56,265 nt of DNA from Caviibacterium pharyngocola (GCF_002795405.1 NZ_PHGZ01000010.1:1-56265), one strand, 5' to 3'; positions 1 through 10,061 are shown, counted from the stretch's first letter. The notes: generated by a model from the sequence alone, not told the origin. Numbers and translations: made by a program.

Positions 1-622
<622 letters not shown>

Positions 623-640
623 TCAGTTTCCTTTTGTGAT

Positions 641-667
641 CCCCAAAAGTGCGGTGCAAATTTGGGG
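641..667 (-). other. Hairpin with uptake signal in its loop, between fusA and tuf
   Basis: CCCCAAA (641-647) pairs with TTTGGGG (661-667); the loop holds an uptake signal at 647-655. It sits in the fusA-tuf gap of the str operon. No T-run follows on the minus strand, so it reads as an intercistronic RNA hairpin (processing or partial attenuation) rather than a full terminator. Function is inference. Confidence 0.5.
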
Positions 668-688
668 AGTATTGTTGATTAAATAAAA

Positions 689-2791
689 TTATTTTCTACG
701 CGCTTCAATAACTGCATCAGCAACGTTTTTCGGTGCTTCAGCGTATTTTAACGGTTCCATTGAGTAAGATGCACGACCTTGAGTTTGTGAACGCAAGTCT
801 GTTGCATAACCGAACATTTCCGCTAACGGAACTTCAGCATTGATCTTAACAACGAATTCATTCGCTTCTTGACCGTTCACCATTGCGCGACGACGGCTTA
901 AGTCACCGATAACGTCACCCACATAATCCGGTGGAGTTTCAACTTCCACTTTCATAATCGGCTCAAGTAATACCGGATTCGCTTTTGCGAACGCTGCTTT
1001 AAACGCTAAAGACGCCGCAAGTTTAAACGCTAACTCGGAGGAGTCCACATCGTGGTATGAACCGAAGTGTAAGCGAACACCTAAGTCAACTACCGGATAA
1101 CCTGCCAATGGGCCGGATTTAAGTTGTTCTTGAATACCTTTGTCAACCGCAGGAATGTATTCGCCAGGGATTACACCACCTTTGATTTCGTTAACAAATT
1201 CGTATCCCGGACCTTCCGGATCCAATGGATATAAGTCGATAACAACGTGACCATACTGACCGCGACCACCGGATTGTTTTGCGTGTTTACCTTCAACATC
1301 GTTAACACGCGTGCGGATAGTTTCACGGTAAGATACTTGCGGTTTACCGATGTTCGCTTCAACTTTGAATTCACGACGCATACGGTCAACGATAATATCT
1401 AAGTGTAACTCACCCATACCGGAAATGATAGTCTCACCGGATTCTTCATCAGTGTGAACACGGAATGAAGGGTCTTCTTGTGCTAAACGACCTAATGCAA
1501 GACCCATTTTTTCTTGGTCTGCTTTAGTTTTCGGTTCTACCGCAACAGAGATTACCGGCTCAGGGAATTCCATACGCTCAAGGATAATCGGCGCGTCTAA
1601 TGCACATAATGTATCACCGGTACCGACATCTTTTAAGCCGATTGCCGCAGCAATATCACCCGCGCGAACTTCTTTGATTTCTTCACGTTTGTTCGCGTGC
1701 ATTTGAACGATACGACCGAAACGTTCACGTTTATCTTTAACGGAGTTCAATACGGTTGCACCGGACTCAACAACACCGGAATAAACACGGAAGAAGGTTA
1801 AGTTACCTACGAACGGGTCGGTTGCAATTTTGAATGCTAACGCTGCAAATGGTTCATCATCGCTTGCGTGACGTTCACCTTCGGTTTCATCTGGGTTGAT
1901 ACCTTTAATTGATTCGATATCGGTCGGAGCCGGTAAGTAATCAATTACTGCATCAAGCATTGCTTGAACACCTTTGTTTTTGAACGCAGAACCGCAAGTA
2001 ACCAAAATAATTTCAGTTGCTAATGCGCGTTGACGTAAACCGGTTTTGATTTCTTCTTCGGTTAAGTCTTCACCGCCAAGGTATTTTTCCATTAATTCTT
2101 CTGAAGATTCGGCAGCCGCTTCAACTAAGTTTTGACGCCATTCTTCACAAGCCGCAACCATATCCGCCGGAATATCGTCATAGGTAAATGTCATACCTTG
2201 ATCCGCTTCGTTCCAGTTGATTGCTTTCATTTTAATTAGGTCAACAACACCTTTAAAGTTATCTTCTGCGCCGATTGGTAATTGTAGAGGAACCGCATTA
2301 CCACCCAAACGGGTTTTAATTTGCTCAACAACACGCAAGAAGTTAGCACCGGTACGGTCCATTTTGTTCACGAACGCGATACGAGGTACTTTATATTTGT
2401 TAGCTTGACGCCATACGGTTTCGGATTGCGGTTGAACGCCACCCACCGCACAGTAAACCATTACCGCACCGTCAAGAACACGCATTGAACGTTCTACTTC
2501 AATAGTAAAGTCAACGTGTCCCGGAGTGTCGATAACGTTAATACGGTGTTGCGGATATTGTTGTGACATACCACTCCAGAATGCGGTTGTTGCCGCGGAG
2601 GTAATGGTAATACCGCGTTCTTGTTCTTGTTCCATCCAGTCCATTGTTGCCGCACCGTCGTGAACTTCACCGATTTTGTGGCTTACACCGGTATAGAAAA
2701 GGATACGCTCAGTAGTGGTTGTTTTACCCGCATCAATATGCGCACTGATACCGATATTACGGTAAAGTGAAATAGGGGTTGTACGAGCCAT
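689..2791 (-). CDS. fusA: Elongation factor G
   Basis: EF-G is the translational GTPase that drives translocation and, with ribosome recycling factor, subunit splitting. The 700-residue length is standard. The G1 loop AHIDAGKTT lies near residues 17-25, G3 DTPGHVDF near 88-95 and G4 NKMD near 142-145. It is followed by domains II to V, ending in the usual domain V region ([21 protein letters not shown]). ATG start with an AAGGAAATAC ribosome site. It lies 105 bases after rpsG and 69 before tuf in the str operon. No anomaly seen. Confidence 0.98.
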   Translation of the reverse strand: MARTTPISLYRNIGISAHIDAGKTTTTERILFYTGVSHKIGEVHDGAATMDWMEQEQERGITITSAATTAFWSGMSQQYPQHRINVIDTPGHVDFTIEVERSMRVLDGAVMVYCAVGGVQPQSETVWRQANKYKVPRIAFVNKMDRTGANFLRVVEQIKTRLGGNAVPLQLPIGAEDNFKGVVDLIKMKAINWNEADQGMTFTYDDIPADMVAACEEWRQNLVEAAAESSEELMEKYLGGEDLTEEEIKTGLRQRALATEIILVTCGSAFKNKGVQAMLDAVIDYLPAPTDIESIKGINPDETEGERHASDDEPFAALAFKIATDPFVGNLTFFRVYSGVVESGATVLNSVKDKRERFGRIVQMHANKREEIKEVRAGDIAAAIGLKDVGTGDTLCALDAPIILERMEFPEPVISVAVEPKTKADQEKMGLALGRLAQEDPSFRVHTDEESGETIISGMGELHLDIIVDRMRREFKVEANIGKPQVSYRETIRTRVNDVEGKHAKQSGGRGQYGHVVIDLYPLDPEGPGYEFVNEIKGGVIPGEYIPAVDKGIQEQLKSGPLAGYPVVDLGVRLHFGSYHDVDSSELAFKLAASLAFKAAFAKANPVLLEPIMKVEVETPPDYVGDVIGDLSRRRAMVNGQEANEFVVKINAEVPLAEMFGYATDLRSQTQGRASYSMEPLKYAEAPKNVADAVIEARRK

Positions 2792-2842
2792 TAGTATTTC
2801 CTTTTTTGGAATTTAATAAATATAAAATTTTAAATATGGATA

Positions 2843-2874
2843 AGGCTCCATCGCATAATTATGTGATGAAGCCT
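2843..2874 (-). other. Strong hairpin in the rpsG-fusA gap
   Basis: AGGCT (2843-2847) pairs with AGCCT (2870-2874), and the stem continues inward through CATCGCAT / ATGTGATG with one mismatch and one G-T pair, giving about 13 paired bases. It lies just after rpsG and about 50 bases before the fusA start. On the minus strand the following bases are AT-rich (TATTTA) without a clean T-run. It may be an mRNA processing or stability element; function is inference. Confidence 0.5.
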
Positions 2875-2896
2875 GAAAAACCGACCGACTAACGAA

Positions 2897-3367
2897 TTAC
2901 CAACGGTAATGCGCGAACGCTTTGTTAGCTTCGGCCATACGGTGAACGTCTTCACGTTTTTTCACCGCTGCACCTTTGTTTTCAGACGCATCAGATAATT
3001 CGTTAGCTAAACGTAAAGCCATTGATTTATCTCCGCGTTTACGCGCAGCTTCAACAATCCAACGCATACCTAATGCGTTACGACGAGCCGGACGTACTTC
3101 AACCGGTACTTGATATGTAGAACCGCCCACACGGCGAGATTTAACTTCGACGGTCGGACGCACGTTTTCCAATGCAATCTCGAATGCGTCTAAAGCTTCT
3201 TTACCTGTACGTTGAGATAAAGTTTCTAATGCACCGTAAACGATAGATTCAGCGATTGATTTTTTACCGTCAATCATTAATACATTAATAAATTTCGCAA
3301 GTAATTCTGAACCGAACTTCGGATCCGGTAAAATTTTGCGAGGTTCAATACTACGACGACGTGGCAT
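2897..3367 (-). CDS. rpsG: 30S ribosomal protein S7
   Basis: S7 is a primary binder of the 3' domain of 16S rRNA and organises the head of the small subunit. The 156-residue protein starts [18 protein letters not shown] and ends in the HYRW type of C-terminus usual for the family. Conserved [13 protein letters not shown] and [23 protein letters not shown] are present. An ATG start follows a GGAGAAATT ribosome site. It is the second gene of the str operon. In E. coli S7 represses its own operon by binding the rpsL-rpsG gap. Confidence 0.98.
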   Translation of the reverse strand: MPRRRSIEPRKILPDPKFGSELLAKFINVLMIDGKKSIAESIVYGALETLSQRTGKEALDAFEIALENVRPTVEVKSRRVGGSTYQVPVEVRPARRNALGMRWIVEAARKRGDKSMALRLANELSDASENKGAAVKKREDVHRMAEANKAFAHYRW

Positions 3368-3496
3368 TGCAATTTCTCCGTTTTTAATCTTCAGGATTAT
3401 CCAAAACTCTTTGTGTAAGCGATTAACTTACTGTTACTGGAGTTTATGATAATTAATTGGGTTAATTAGCGTTTGGCCTTACTTAACGGAGAACCA
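3368..3496 (-). promoter_or_regulatory. rpsL-rpsG intercistronic region, candidate S7 autoregulatory leader
   Basis: The 129-base gap is long for an operon of this kind. Two small stems are readable: GTAAG (3415-3419) with CTTAC (3427-3431), and TAATTAA (3450-3456) with TTAATTA (3462-3468). In E. coli the equivalent gap binds S7 and couples translation of the two genes. I infer the same role here from position; the structure was not compared in detail. Confidence 0.35.
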
Positions 3497-3886
<390 letters not shown>

Positions 3887-3948
3887 TTAATCGTTATTCA
3901 TAAAAGAATGTTCATTTATTGCACTATCCTAGAATGGATAGACGCCGA

Positions 3949-3977
3949 ATTTTAATCTCGAACGCAAAATATGTCAA
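3949..3977 (-). promoter_or_regulatory. str operon promoter
   Basis: On the minus strand, TTGACA (3972-3977), a 17-base spacer, then TAAAAT (3949-3954) make a near-consensus sigma-70 promoter. Predicted transcription starts near 3941, about 70 bases before the rpsL ATG. This is the best-matching promoter in the window, as expected for ribosomal genes. Confidence 0.75.
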
Positions 3978-4081
3978 GGATTAGACAAAACCTCCGCAAA
4001 AATTACCGCACTTTTATACCCTTTACGCTTGAAAAAACGGGATATATAACAAAATCGTCTAAACAATAAATTTTCATTCCT

Positions 4082-4109
4082 TTGCCGGCAAACGATTGCC
4101 TTTTATAAT
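4082..4109 (+). promoter_or_regulatory. Promoter of the amino acid ABC importer operon
   Basis: TTGCCG (4082-4087), a 16-base spacer and a perfect TATAAT (4104-4109) precede the first permease gene by about 40 bases. An uptake signal lies upstream at 4005-4013. No operator was recognised. Confidence 0.5.
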
Positions 4110-4149
4110 GCTTGCACGTTAATTCAACACGATATAAGAGAAACGAATT

Positions 4150-4809
4150 ATGAATTGGCAATATGTTTGGAACGTGCTGCCTAAATTTGTCGATGCGACA
4201 TTAGTTACATTACATTTATCTTTTTGGGGAATTTTATTATCCGTTTTGATCGGCATTTTATGTGCCGTCGTGACGACTTACAACGTCCGCGGATTGAATC
4301 CGATCGTCAAAGCTTACATTGAGTTATCGCGTAATACGCCGTTATTGATTCAGGTATTTTTTCTGTATTTCGGTTTATCCAAAATCGGCATTAAATTGGA
4401 CGGTTTCACTTGCGCGGTGATCGGCTTGGCGTTTCTCGGCGGCAGTTATATGGCGGAAGCGGTGCGCGGCGGCTTAGAAGCGGTGTCGAAAGGACAAATC
4501 GAATCTGCGCTAAGTATCGGATTAACGCCTTTGCAAGCCTTCCGCTATGTAATTTTTCCGCAGGCGTTTGCCGTCGCCACACCGGCTATCGGCGCAAACT
4601 GCTTATTTTTAATGAAGGAAACCTCCGTAGTGAGCGCGATTGCGATTGCCGAATTAATGTTTATGGCAAAAGAAATCATCGGAATGGATTATAAAACCAA
4701 TGAAGCGCTATTTTTACTGGTGGTCTTTTATTTAATTATTTTATTTCCGATGTCGATATTTATCGCTTATTTGGAACGGCGCACGCGTAATGCGAAATAC
4801 GGAGCCTGA
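4150..4809 (+). CDS. Polar amino acid ABC transporter, inner-membrane permease 1
   Basis: One of two channel subunits of a polar amino acid importer (HisM/GlnP family, PF00528). The 219 residues hold about five hydrophobic segments. The family EAA loop is present as EAVRGGLEAVSKGQIESALSIGLTPLQAF near residues 103-131; it docks on the ATPase. The ATG follows an AGAGAAACG ribosome site. The next permease begins two bases after its stop, so the two are translationally coupled. The substrate is inferred from the binding protein encoded by the fourth gene. Confidence 0.88.
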   Translation: MNWQYVWNVLPKFVDATLVTLHLSFWGILLSVLIGILCAVVTTYNVRGLNPIVKAYIELSRNTPLLIQVFFLYFGLSKIGIKLDGFTCAVIGLAFLGGSYMAEAVRGGLEAVSKGQIESALSIGLTPLQAFRYVIFPQAFAVATPAIGANCLFLMKETSVVSAIAIAELMFMAKEIIGMDYKTNEALFLLVVFYLIILFPMSIFIAYLERRTRNAKYGA

Positions 4810-4811
4810 TT

Positions 4812-5480
4812 ATGGGATTAACGATTCTTTTTGAAGGAAGCAACTTAGAACGTTTGCTCGGCGGACTTTGGATCACGGCGGAAATCGCCTTTGTCTCCGT
4901 GTTCTTCGCCTGCATTTTCGGGGTTATTTTCGGCGTGATAATGACGCTTAAAAATCCGCTGATTCGCGCCCTTTGCCGTTTTTATTTAGAATTCGTGCGC
5001 ATTATTCCGTTATTGGTTTTATTATTCATCACCTATTTCGGATTCGCCAAATGGTTTAACGCGCATTTAGACGGCGTGGTCGTGTGCATTTTGGTATTTA
5101 TTTTCTGGGGAACGGCGGAAATGGGCGATTTAGTGCGCGGCGCATTGACCTCCATTGAAAAACACCAAGTGGAATCCGCTTACGCCTTAGGCTTAACGCC
5201 GTTACAAACCTTTATTTATATTTTATTACCGCAAAGTTTAAAACGCGTCACGCCGAGTGCGATTAACTTGTTCACCCGAATGGTGAAAACCAGCTCGCTT
5301 GCGATGTTAATCGGCGTATTGGAAGTGATCAAAGTCGGTCAACAAATTATCGAAACTTCGCTGTTCACCGAGCCTTCGGCGGCGCTTTGGATTTACGGCG
5401 TGATCTTTGCACTATATTTTATCATTTGTTATCCGCTGTCCTTATTCTCGCGTTATTTAGAAAACCGTTGGGAAAATTAA
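4812..5480 (+). CDS. Polar amino acid ABC transporter, inner-membrane permease 2
   Basis: Second channel subunit (222 residues), homologous to the preceding gene and predicted to pair with it. The EAA-type loop reads EMGDLVRGALTSIEKHQVESAYALGLTPLQTF near residues 100-130. The N-terminus MGLTILFEGSNLERLLGGLWIT is typical of HisM/GlnP permeases. It starts two bases after permease 1 and is followed after 21 bases by the ATPase gene. Nothing in the sequence itself sets the substrate. Confidence 0.88.
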   Translation: MGLTILFEGSNLERLLGGLWITAEIAFVSVFFACIFGVIFGVIMTLKNPLIRALCRFYLEFVRIIPLLVLLFITYFGFAKWFNAHLDGVVVCILVFIFWGTAEMGDLVRGALTSIEKHQVESAYALGLTPLQTFIYILLPQSLKRVTPSAINLFTRMVKTSSLAMLIGVLEVIKVGQQIIETSLFTEPSAALWIYGVIFALYFIICYPLSLFSRYLENRWEN

Positions 5481-5501
5481 AGACGGCAATCAGGGGAAAA
5501 A

Positions 5502-6266
5502 ATGGCATTACTGGAAATTAAAGAATTAGTCAAAAATTACGGCGAAACGACCGCACTTAACGGCATTAATTTATCCGTCGAAAAAGGCGAAGTCGTTGTT
5601 ATCTTAGGCCCATCCGGTTGCGGCAAAAGCACCTTATTGCGTTGTATCAACGGGTTGGAAGAAATAAAGAGCGGTCAATTAATTTTAGAAAATAACGGCG
5701 TGTTGGGCAAAGATATTTCGTGGGTCAACGCCCGCCAACACATCGGAATGGTATTCCAAAGTTATGAACTGTTCGCCCATATGTCGGTCATCGACAATAT
5801 TTTACTCGGCCCGCTTAAAGTGCAAAAACGCAAACGCGAAGAAGTGGAAAAACAAGCGGACGAATTATTAAAACGCGTCGGATTATTCGAGCGCAAAAAC
5901 GCCTATCCGCGTGAATTGTCGGGTGGTCAGAAACAGCGTATCGCAATCGTGCGTTCGTTGTGTATGAACCCTGACATTATGTTATTCGACGAAGTCACCG
6001 CCGCACTGGATCCGGAAATGGTGCGCGAAGTGTTGGACGTGATTTTAGGGCTGGCGAAAGACGGAATGACAATGCTCATCGTCACGCACGAAATGTCCTT
6101 TGCGCGCCAAGTGGCGGATCGCATTGTCTTTATGGATGCCGGTCGCATTGTCGAACAAGAATCTCCGGAACAATTTTTCACGAATCCGAGCTCGGATCGT
6201 GCAAAAGCTTTTTTAAACATTTTAAATTACGAACCAAGAGGTACAAACTATGAACAAAACATTTAA
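5502..6266 (+). CDS. Polar amino acid ABC transporter, ATP-binding subunit
   Basis: Cytoplasmic ATPase that powers the importer (GlnQ/HisP type, 254 residues). Walker [10 protein letters not shown] lies near residues 36-44, the Q-loop near residue 86 ([14 protein letters not shown]), the signature LSGGQKQR near 139-146, Walker [14 protein letters not shown] near 159-171 and the H-loop in IVTHEM. In Walker B the usual E-P-T/S after D-E is V-T, as in several members of this subfamily. Its last 17 bases overlap the start of the binding-protein gene in another frame. Confidence 0.93.
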   Translation: MALLEIKELVKNYGETTALNGINLSVEKGEVVVILGPSGCGKSTLLRCINGLEEIKSGQLILENNGVLGKDISWVNARQHIGMVFQSYELFAHMSVIDNILLGPLKVQKRKREEVEKQADELLKRVGLFERKNAYPRELSGGQKQRIAIVRSLCMNPDIMLFDEVTAALDPEMVREVLDVILGLAKDGMTMLIVTHEMSFARQVADRIVFMDAGRIVEQESPEQFFTNPSSDRAKAFLNILNYEPRGTNYEQNI

Positions 6267-7104
6267 AAAAATCACCGCACTTTTCGCCGCAGGTCTGTTA
6301 GCCACCGGTCTTAGCGCTTGCAACGACAAAGAAAAAGCACCAGCGGAACAAGCGCTTTCCAGCGTCGAACAACTGCAAAAAGCCGGCAGCGTGCGCATCG
6401 GCGTATTCAGCGACAAACCGCCGTTCGGTTATGTAGATAGCCAAGGCAAAAGCCAAGGCTTCGACGTTGAAATCGCCAAAGCCATCGGTAAAGATTTATT
6501 AGGCGATGAAAACAAAGTGCAATATGTGTTGGTTGAAGCAGCGAATCGCGTAGAATATCTCCAATCTAACAAAGTAGATATTATTCTTGCCAACTTCACC
6601 GTCACACCGGCGCGTCAAGAAGTGGTGGATTTCGCCAAACCTTATATGAACGTCGCATTGGGTGTCGTATCGAAAGACGGCGCGGAAATCACCGACATCG
6701 CCCAACTTGAAGGCAAAACCTTATTAGTTAACAAAGGCACCACCGCCGATGCATATTTCAGCAAAAATTACCCGAATATCAACTTATTGAAATTCGAACA
6801 AAACACCGAAACCTTTGAAGCTTTACGCGACGGTCGCGGTGACGCACTTGCCCACGACAACACCTTATTATTCGCTTGGGCAAAAGAAAATCCGGGCTTT
6901 ACCGTCGGCATTAAAAATTTAGGCGACCAAGATTTCATCGCTCCGGCAGTGAAAAAAGGCGACACCGCGTTGTTGAATTGGTTAAATGCCGAAATTGAAA
7001 AATTAGGCAAAGAAGGCGTGTTAAAACAAGCCTATGACAAAACCTTATTACCGGTTTACGGTGACACAATCAGCGAAAAAGACGTATTAGTCGATTATCA
7101 ATAA
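6250..7104 (+). CDS. Amino acid ABC transporter substrate-binding lipoprotein, probably cysteine
   Basis: Periplasmic solute-binding lipoprotein of family 3 (SBP_bac_3), 284 residues. A lipoprotein signal peptide ends in the lipobox LSAC with Cys24. The region [16 protein letters not shown] followed by [14 protein letters not shown] is the usual start of the domain. The stretch [18 protein letters not shown] and [18 protein letters not shown] recalls the cysteine-binding CjaA-type proteins; the ligand is an inference from memory of that family. The gene is last in the operon, overlaps the ATPase gene by 17 bases, and is followed by a strong terminator. Confidence 0.87.
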   Translation: MNKTFKKITALFAAGLLATGLSACNDKEKAPAEQALSSVEQLQKAGSVRIGVFSDKPPFGYVDSQGKSQGFDVEIAKAIGKDLLGDENKVQYVLVEAANRVEYLQSNKVDIILANFTVTPARQEVVDFAKPYMNVALGVVSKDGAEITDIAQLEGKTLLVNKGTTADAYFSKNYPNINLLKFEQNTETFEALRDGRGDALAHDNTLLFAWAKENPGFTVGIKNLGDQDFIAPAVKKGDTALLNWLNAEIEKLGKEGVLKQAYDKTLLPVYGDTISEKDVLVDYQ

Positions 7105-7120
7105 TTTGACCTAAATTACC

Positions 7121-7150
7121 AAAAAGCGATACATCAAAGTATCGCTTTTT
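7121..7150 (+). terminator. Rho-independent terminator after the ABC importer
   Basis: AAAAAGCGATAC (7121-7132) pairs with GTATCGCTTTTT (7139-7150) around a six-base loop. The A and T runs at the ends allow it to work in both directions, serving the importer on the plus strand and tusB on the minus strand. Confidence 0.85.
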
Positions 7151-7168
7151 TATTACATTTATCGTAGG

Positions 7169-7456
7169 TTACAGCGCCATTTGCGGCGTATAGCGTTCCG
7201 TTAGCGTCACTAATTCCGTGAAAGAAATCGACCGCACTTTGGCAAAGGATCGGGTGAACTCGGTGAGATTTCGCGCTTGCAAATCATTTTCCAAAGCATA
7301 ACAAGTGGTCGTTAACCGATTGAAAATATTCGGATATTTCAACGGCAATAACACTCCGTCTTGCCACAACACCAAACAATCTTGTTCGCTTGCGCCGAGC
7401 AAATAGGATTCTAATTCCGCCGAAGAATAAGTTGCTTGAGAAAAGGTAAAAAGCAT
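7169..7456 (-). CDS. tusB: Sulfur relay protein TusB
   Basis: TusB is one subunit of the TusBCD complex, which takes persulfide sulfur from TusA and passes it through TusE to MnmA for 2-thiolation of the wobble uridine in some tRNAs. The 95-residue protein has the family pattern MLFTFSQATYSS, then DCLVLWQDGVLL, with YALENDLQARNL in the middle. It is the last gene of yheO-tusD-tusC-tusB, 11 bases after tusC. In E. coli tusB is followed directly by rpsL; here the ABC importer lies between them. Confidence 0.9.
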   Translation of the reverse strand: MLFTFSQATYSSAELESYLLGASEQDCLVLWQDGVLLPLKYPNIFNRLTTTCYALENDLQARNLTEFTRSFAKVRSISFTELVTLTERYTPQMAL

Positions 7457-7467
7457 AAGAGATTCCG

Positions 7468-7830
7468 TTAAAAAGTGAAGACTTTTTCCGCTTGGCGTAA
7501 CTTTTCCAACAGCAAAGTGCGGTGGCTTTTTTCACAGGAAATCACCGTGTCGATTTCCGTCAAACCAAGATCACACAGCGAGTCGGCGCATACAAAACGT
7601 TGAGAAATGTCATATAAATCCAGCAATTTAAAACTGCGAATAAAATCTTTTTGCAAAATTAATTCCGGCTGCTGTTGCGCCAAAAGATTAAACACGCCAT
7701 CATCCATAAAGAACACCGCGATTTCATCCTCATCGCAAAACGCCGTTGCCGCCAATAAGGCGTCTAATCCTTCGCGCGCGGCGCTGTTGCCGTGCGGCGG
7801 GCTGCGAAACACAAAAGCCAGTTTAATCAT
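7468..7830 (-). CDS. tusC: Sulfur relay protein TusC
   Basis: Second subunit of the TusBCD sulfur-relay complex for tRNA 2-thiouridine formation (DsrE/F-like fold, 120 residues). It starts IKLAFVFRSPPHGNSAAREGLDALLAA and carries VFFMDDGVFNLLAQQQPELI, both characteristic of TusC. The start overlaps the end of tusD by 4 bases (7827-7830), which implies translational coupling. Confidence 0.92.
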   Translation of the reverse strand: MIKLAFVFRSPPHGNSAAREGLDALLAATAFCDEDEIAVFFMDDGVFNLLAQQQPELILQKDFIRSFKLLDLYDISQRFVCADSLCDLGLTEIDTVISCEKSHRTLLLEKLRQAEKVFTF

Positions 7831-8204
7831 AGCGTTATCACCCTATCCGCTTCCAATACCGCTTTCATAAATTCGCCCAATCCGGCGGCGACAAAACCGG
7901 ACGCTAAATTATGTTGCTCGCTTGAGGTCGTTAAAGGATCCACCACACCGCGCCGTTGCGACGCGGCAATGCACAAATGCAGCGGAATCTGATGTGTCTC
8001 GCCGAGCGTTTGCCACGCTTGTTGTAAATGAAATTCATCATTTGCCGGATGAATGAAAGCGTTTCCATTCATCACACCGTCGCGGAAGAAAAAAATCTGA
8101 TCGATTCGGTGCCCTTGCGCCAACAAGGCTTCGGCGAATTGATAAGCCGAAAACGCACCTTGTGTGCCGTACACCGGCGCTTTTACGGCAAGAACATAAC
8201 GCAT
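7827..8204 (-). CDS. tusD: Sulfurtransferase TusD
   Basis: Catalytic subunit of TusBCD. It binds the persulfide sulfur on a cysteine, here most likely the Cys in LHLCIAASQRRGV near residue 79, the place of the active Cys78 in E. coli. The 125-residue protein starts MRYVLAVKAPVYGTQGAFSAY and contains IFFFRDGV. It overlaps tusC by 4 bases and its start directly abuts the yheO stop (8205), so the four genes form one tight transcript. Confidence 0.93.
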   Translation of the reverse strand: MRYVLAVKAPVYGTQGAFSAYQFAEALLAQGHRIDQIFFFRDGVMNGNAFIHPANDEFHLQQAWQTLGETHQIPLHLCIAASQRRGVVDPLTTSSEQHNLASGFVAAGLGEFMKAVLEADRVITL

Positions 8205-8876
8205 TTATTTAAGTTCTTCCTGATCTTGTTTGATTTGACGAATATAAAGATAAACGGTATGACGAGAAATATCCAAGCGCTCCGCCACTAAATTAATGGC
8301 ATCTTTAATATCGAAAATGCCTTTTTCATATAACGAAATCACCACTTGACGATTCTTGTTATTATTGGACACCAAACGATCCGCCGCCACTTCTTCCACG
8401 GTTTGCTCGATGGTTTGCGTCACCAATTCTTCCACCGAGCTGGCAAAATTCACTTCGGAGGCTTCATTATGCTCCGCCGTCGGCATTAAGGACTGCACGA
8501 ACTGCGACATCGGCACGTCCAAATTGATGTTAATGCATAATAGACCGATAATGCGGCGCGTTTTGTTTCGAATGGCAATCGTCACGGATTTCATTAATCC
8601 GTTGCCCTTCGCCCGCGTAAAATAAGGTTTCGACACGCTTTCGGTTTGCATACTGCGCAGAGATTTCAACGCAAAATCCGTCACCGGCGAGCCGACCTGA
8701 CGGTTGGTGTTATGTCCGTTGGCAATAAAAATCGCCGAATGTTCCAAATCTTCCAAAGAATGCAAAACAATCTCGCAATGACCGCCGATTAACGCGCTCA
8801 CGCCTTCAACGACGGCGGAATAAGAATTCAAAATCGCACGATCTTCATCGCTGAAGGGACGCTTATCATTCAACAT
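8205..8876 (-). CDS. yheO: YheO-family PAS / helix-turn-helix regulator
   Basis: Predicted DNA-binding regulator of 223 residues. The N-terminal half (about 10-120) is the YheO-like PAS domain (LNSYSAVVEGVSALIGGHCEIVLHSL). The C-terminal part (about 165-215) is the matching HTH domain (VVISLYEKGIFDIKDAINLVAERLDISRHTVYLYIRQIK). Its target is unknown to me. The gene comes first in yheO-tusDCB, as in E. coli. No specific operator seen upstream. Confidence 0.88.
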   Translation of the reverse strand: MLNDKRPFSDEDRAILNSYSAVVEGVSALIGGHCEIVLHSLEDLEHSAIFIANGHNTNRQVGSPVTDFALKSLRSMQTESVSKPYFTRAKGNGLMKSVTIAIRNKTRRIIGLLCININLDVPMSQFVQSLMPTAEHNEASEVNFASSVEELVTQTIEQTVEEVAADRLVSNNNKNRQVVISLYEKGIFDIKDAINLVAERLDISRHTVYLYIRQIKQDQEELK

Positions 8877-8905
8877 AATTTTACTCTCAATGTTTTCTCG
8901 GAAAT

Positions 8906-8942
8906 GACCGCACTTTTCATATCAACGCACAAAAGTGCGGTC
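8906..8942 (-). terminator. Inverted uptake-signal pair between fkpA and yheO
   Basis: GACCGCACTTTT (8906-8917) pairs with AAAAGTGCGGTC (8931-8942); each arm is one uptake signal. It lies just downstream of the fkpA stop. No T-run follows on the minus strand, so termination may be incomplete. Paired uptake signals are a known terminator form in Pasteurellaceae. Confidence 0.6.
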
Positions 8943-8952
8943 GGTTTTGCGT

Positions 8953-9666
8953 TTATTTTGCCGCAGCGTCCGAGGTTACGTCTAAAACCTCAACGTCAAA
9001 ATATAGGGTGGAATTCGGTGGAATCATTGAGCCCGCGCCTTGCTCGCCGTAGGCTAACTCGGCAGGAATAACCAACTCGATTTTGCCGCCTTTTTTGACT
9101 AATTGCAGCCCTTCCGTCCAGCCTTTAATTACTTGATTTAACTTAAATTCCGCCGGTTGACCGCGTTCGACGGAGCTGTCAAACACCGTGCCGTTCGCCA
9201 ATTTGCCGGTGTAATGCACTTTCACCGTGTCGCTTTCTTTAATCGCTGCGCCTTCGCCGGCTTTTTCAATGCGATATAGCAAACCGGACGCGGTTTTCTT
9301 CACGCCGTCTTTTTTCATAAAATCCGCGGTCAATTTGTCATTTTCCGCTTTTACTTTGGCTTGACGTGCTTGATGAACTTTATCGCCGATGGCTTGTAAT
9401 TGCTTTTGAATATCCACGTCGGAAAGGGAGCCTTTATTTTCCAACGCATCTTTTACACCCGCCAACACGCGCGCGTTATCATAATCGATAATGCCTTTTT
9501 GATCTTCAATCAACCCTTTCAGAAATTGCTGTCCGGTGGCATAACCGATCACATAAGAAGCGTCGTCATTGAATTTTTTGTCCGCCGCTTGATCGGCAAA
9601 AACACCGCCGGAAACGACCGCACTTAGCGCCAAAGCAACTACTGATAATTTTTGAATTTTTAACAT
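8953..9666 (-). CDS. fkpA: Periplasmic FKBP-type peptidyl-prolyl isomerase FkpA
   Basis: Folding catalyst and chaperone for envelope proteins. A signal peptide (residues 1-24, ending SGGVFA) targets it to the periplasm. An N-terminal helical dimerisation domain (about 30-125) is followed by the FKBP domain (about 130-232) with VKVHYTGKLANGTVFDSS, VIPAELAYGEQG and IPPNSTLYFDVEVLDV. Length 237 is close to E. coli FkpA. The gene is divergent from slyX across 91 bases, as in E. coli. Confidence 0.93.
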   Translation of the reverse strand: MLKIQKLSVVALALSAVVSGGVFADQAADKKFNDDASYVIGYATGQQFLKGLIEDQKGIIDYDNARVLAGVKDALENKGSLSDVDIQKQLQAIGDKVHQARQAKVKAENDKLTADFMKKDGVKKTASGLLYRIEKAGEGAAIKESDTVKVHYTGKLANGTVFDSSVERGQPAEFKLNQVIKGWTEGLQLVKKGGKIELVIPAELAYGEQGAGSMIPPNSTLYFDVEVLDVTSDAAAK

Positions 9667-9757
9667 TGTTGTTGATCCTTTATAATAAAAGTTGAAATCA
9701 TCGCGAATAGGTTAAATTGTATTTAACAAATTCACAACCTTTATTTAAGGATTATTT

Positions 9758-9979
9758 ATGCAAACTCAACAAAATGTAGATCAACGTTTAGCGGAATTGG
9801 AAATGAAAACGGCGTTTCAAGAAAAATTGCTGGAAGATTTAAATCAAGCGCTCGTCGAACAACAATTTCTCATCGATAAAATGCAACTGCAACTTCGCCA
9901 TTTGGCGACCAAGCTGAAAGATCTGCAACCGTCGAATATCGCCAGTCAATCGGAAGAAACGCCACCGCCGCATTATTAA
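9758..9979 (+). CDS. slyX: SlyX family protein
   Basis: Small coiled-coil protein of 73 residues whose function is not established. The core [27 protein letters not shown] and the HY ending (PPPHY) are diagnostic of SlyX. The ATG follows an AAGGATT ribosome site. It is divergent from fkpA. An uptake signal begins immediately after the stop (9980-9988), followed by a bidirectional terminator. Confidence 0.92.
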   Translation: MQTQQNVDQRLAELEMKTAFQEKLLEDLNQALVEQQFLIDKMQLQLRHLATKLKDLQPSNIASQSEETPPPHY

Positions 9980-10014
9980 AAGTGCGGTGGTTTTTCGCTG
10001 AGTTTAAACGGCAA

Positions 10015-10036
10015 AAAGCCCGTATTCACGGGCTTT
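10015..10036. terminator. Bidirectional terminator between slyX and the peroxiredoxin gene
   Basis: AAAGCCCGT (10015-10023), loop ATTC, ACGGGCTTT (10028-10036). It lies between convergent genes; A-rich and T-containing flanks suit both directions. Confidence 0.75.
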
Positions 10037-10061
10037 CAAGTAAGGCATTTCGCTTATGCGA

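Noticed and set aside
1171-1389. Open frame inside fusA
   Set aside because: Shadow frame of a strongly conserved gene; no ribosome site and no recognisable family.
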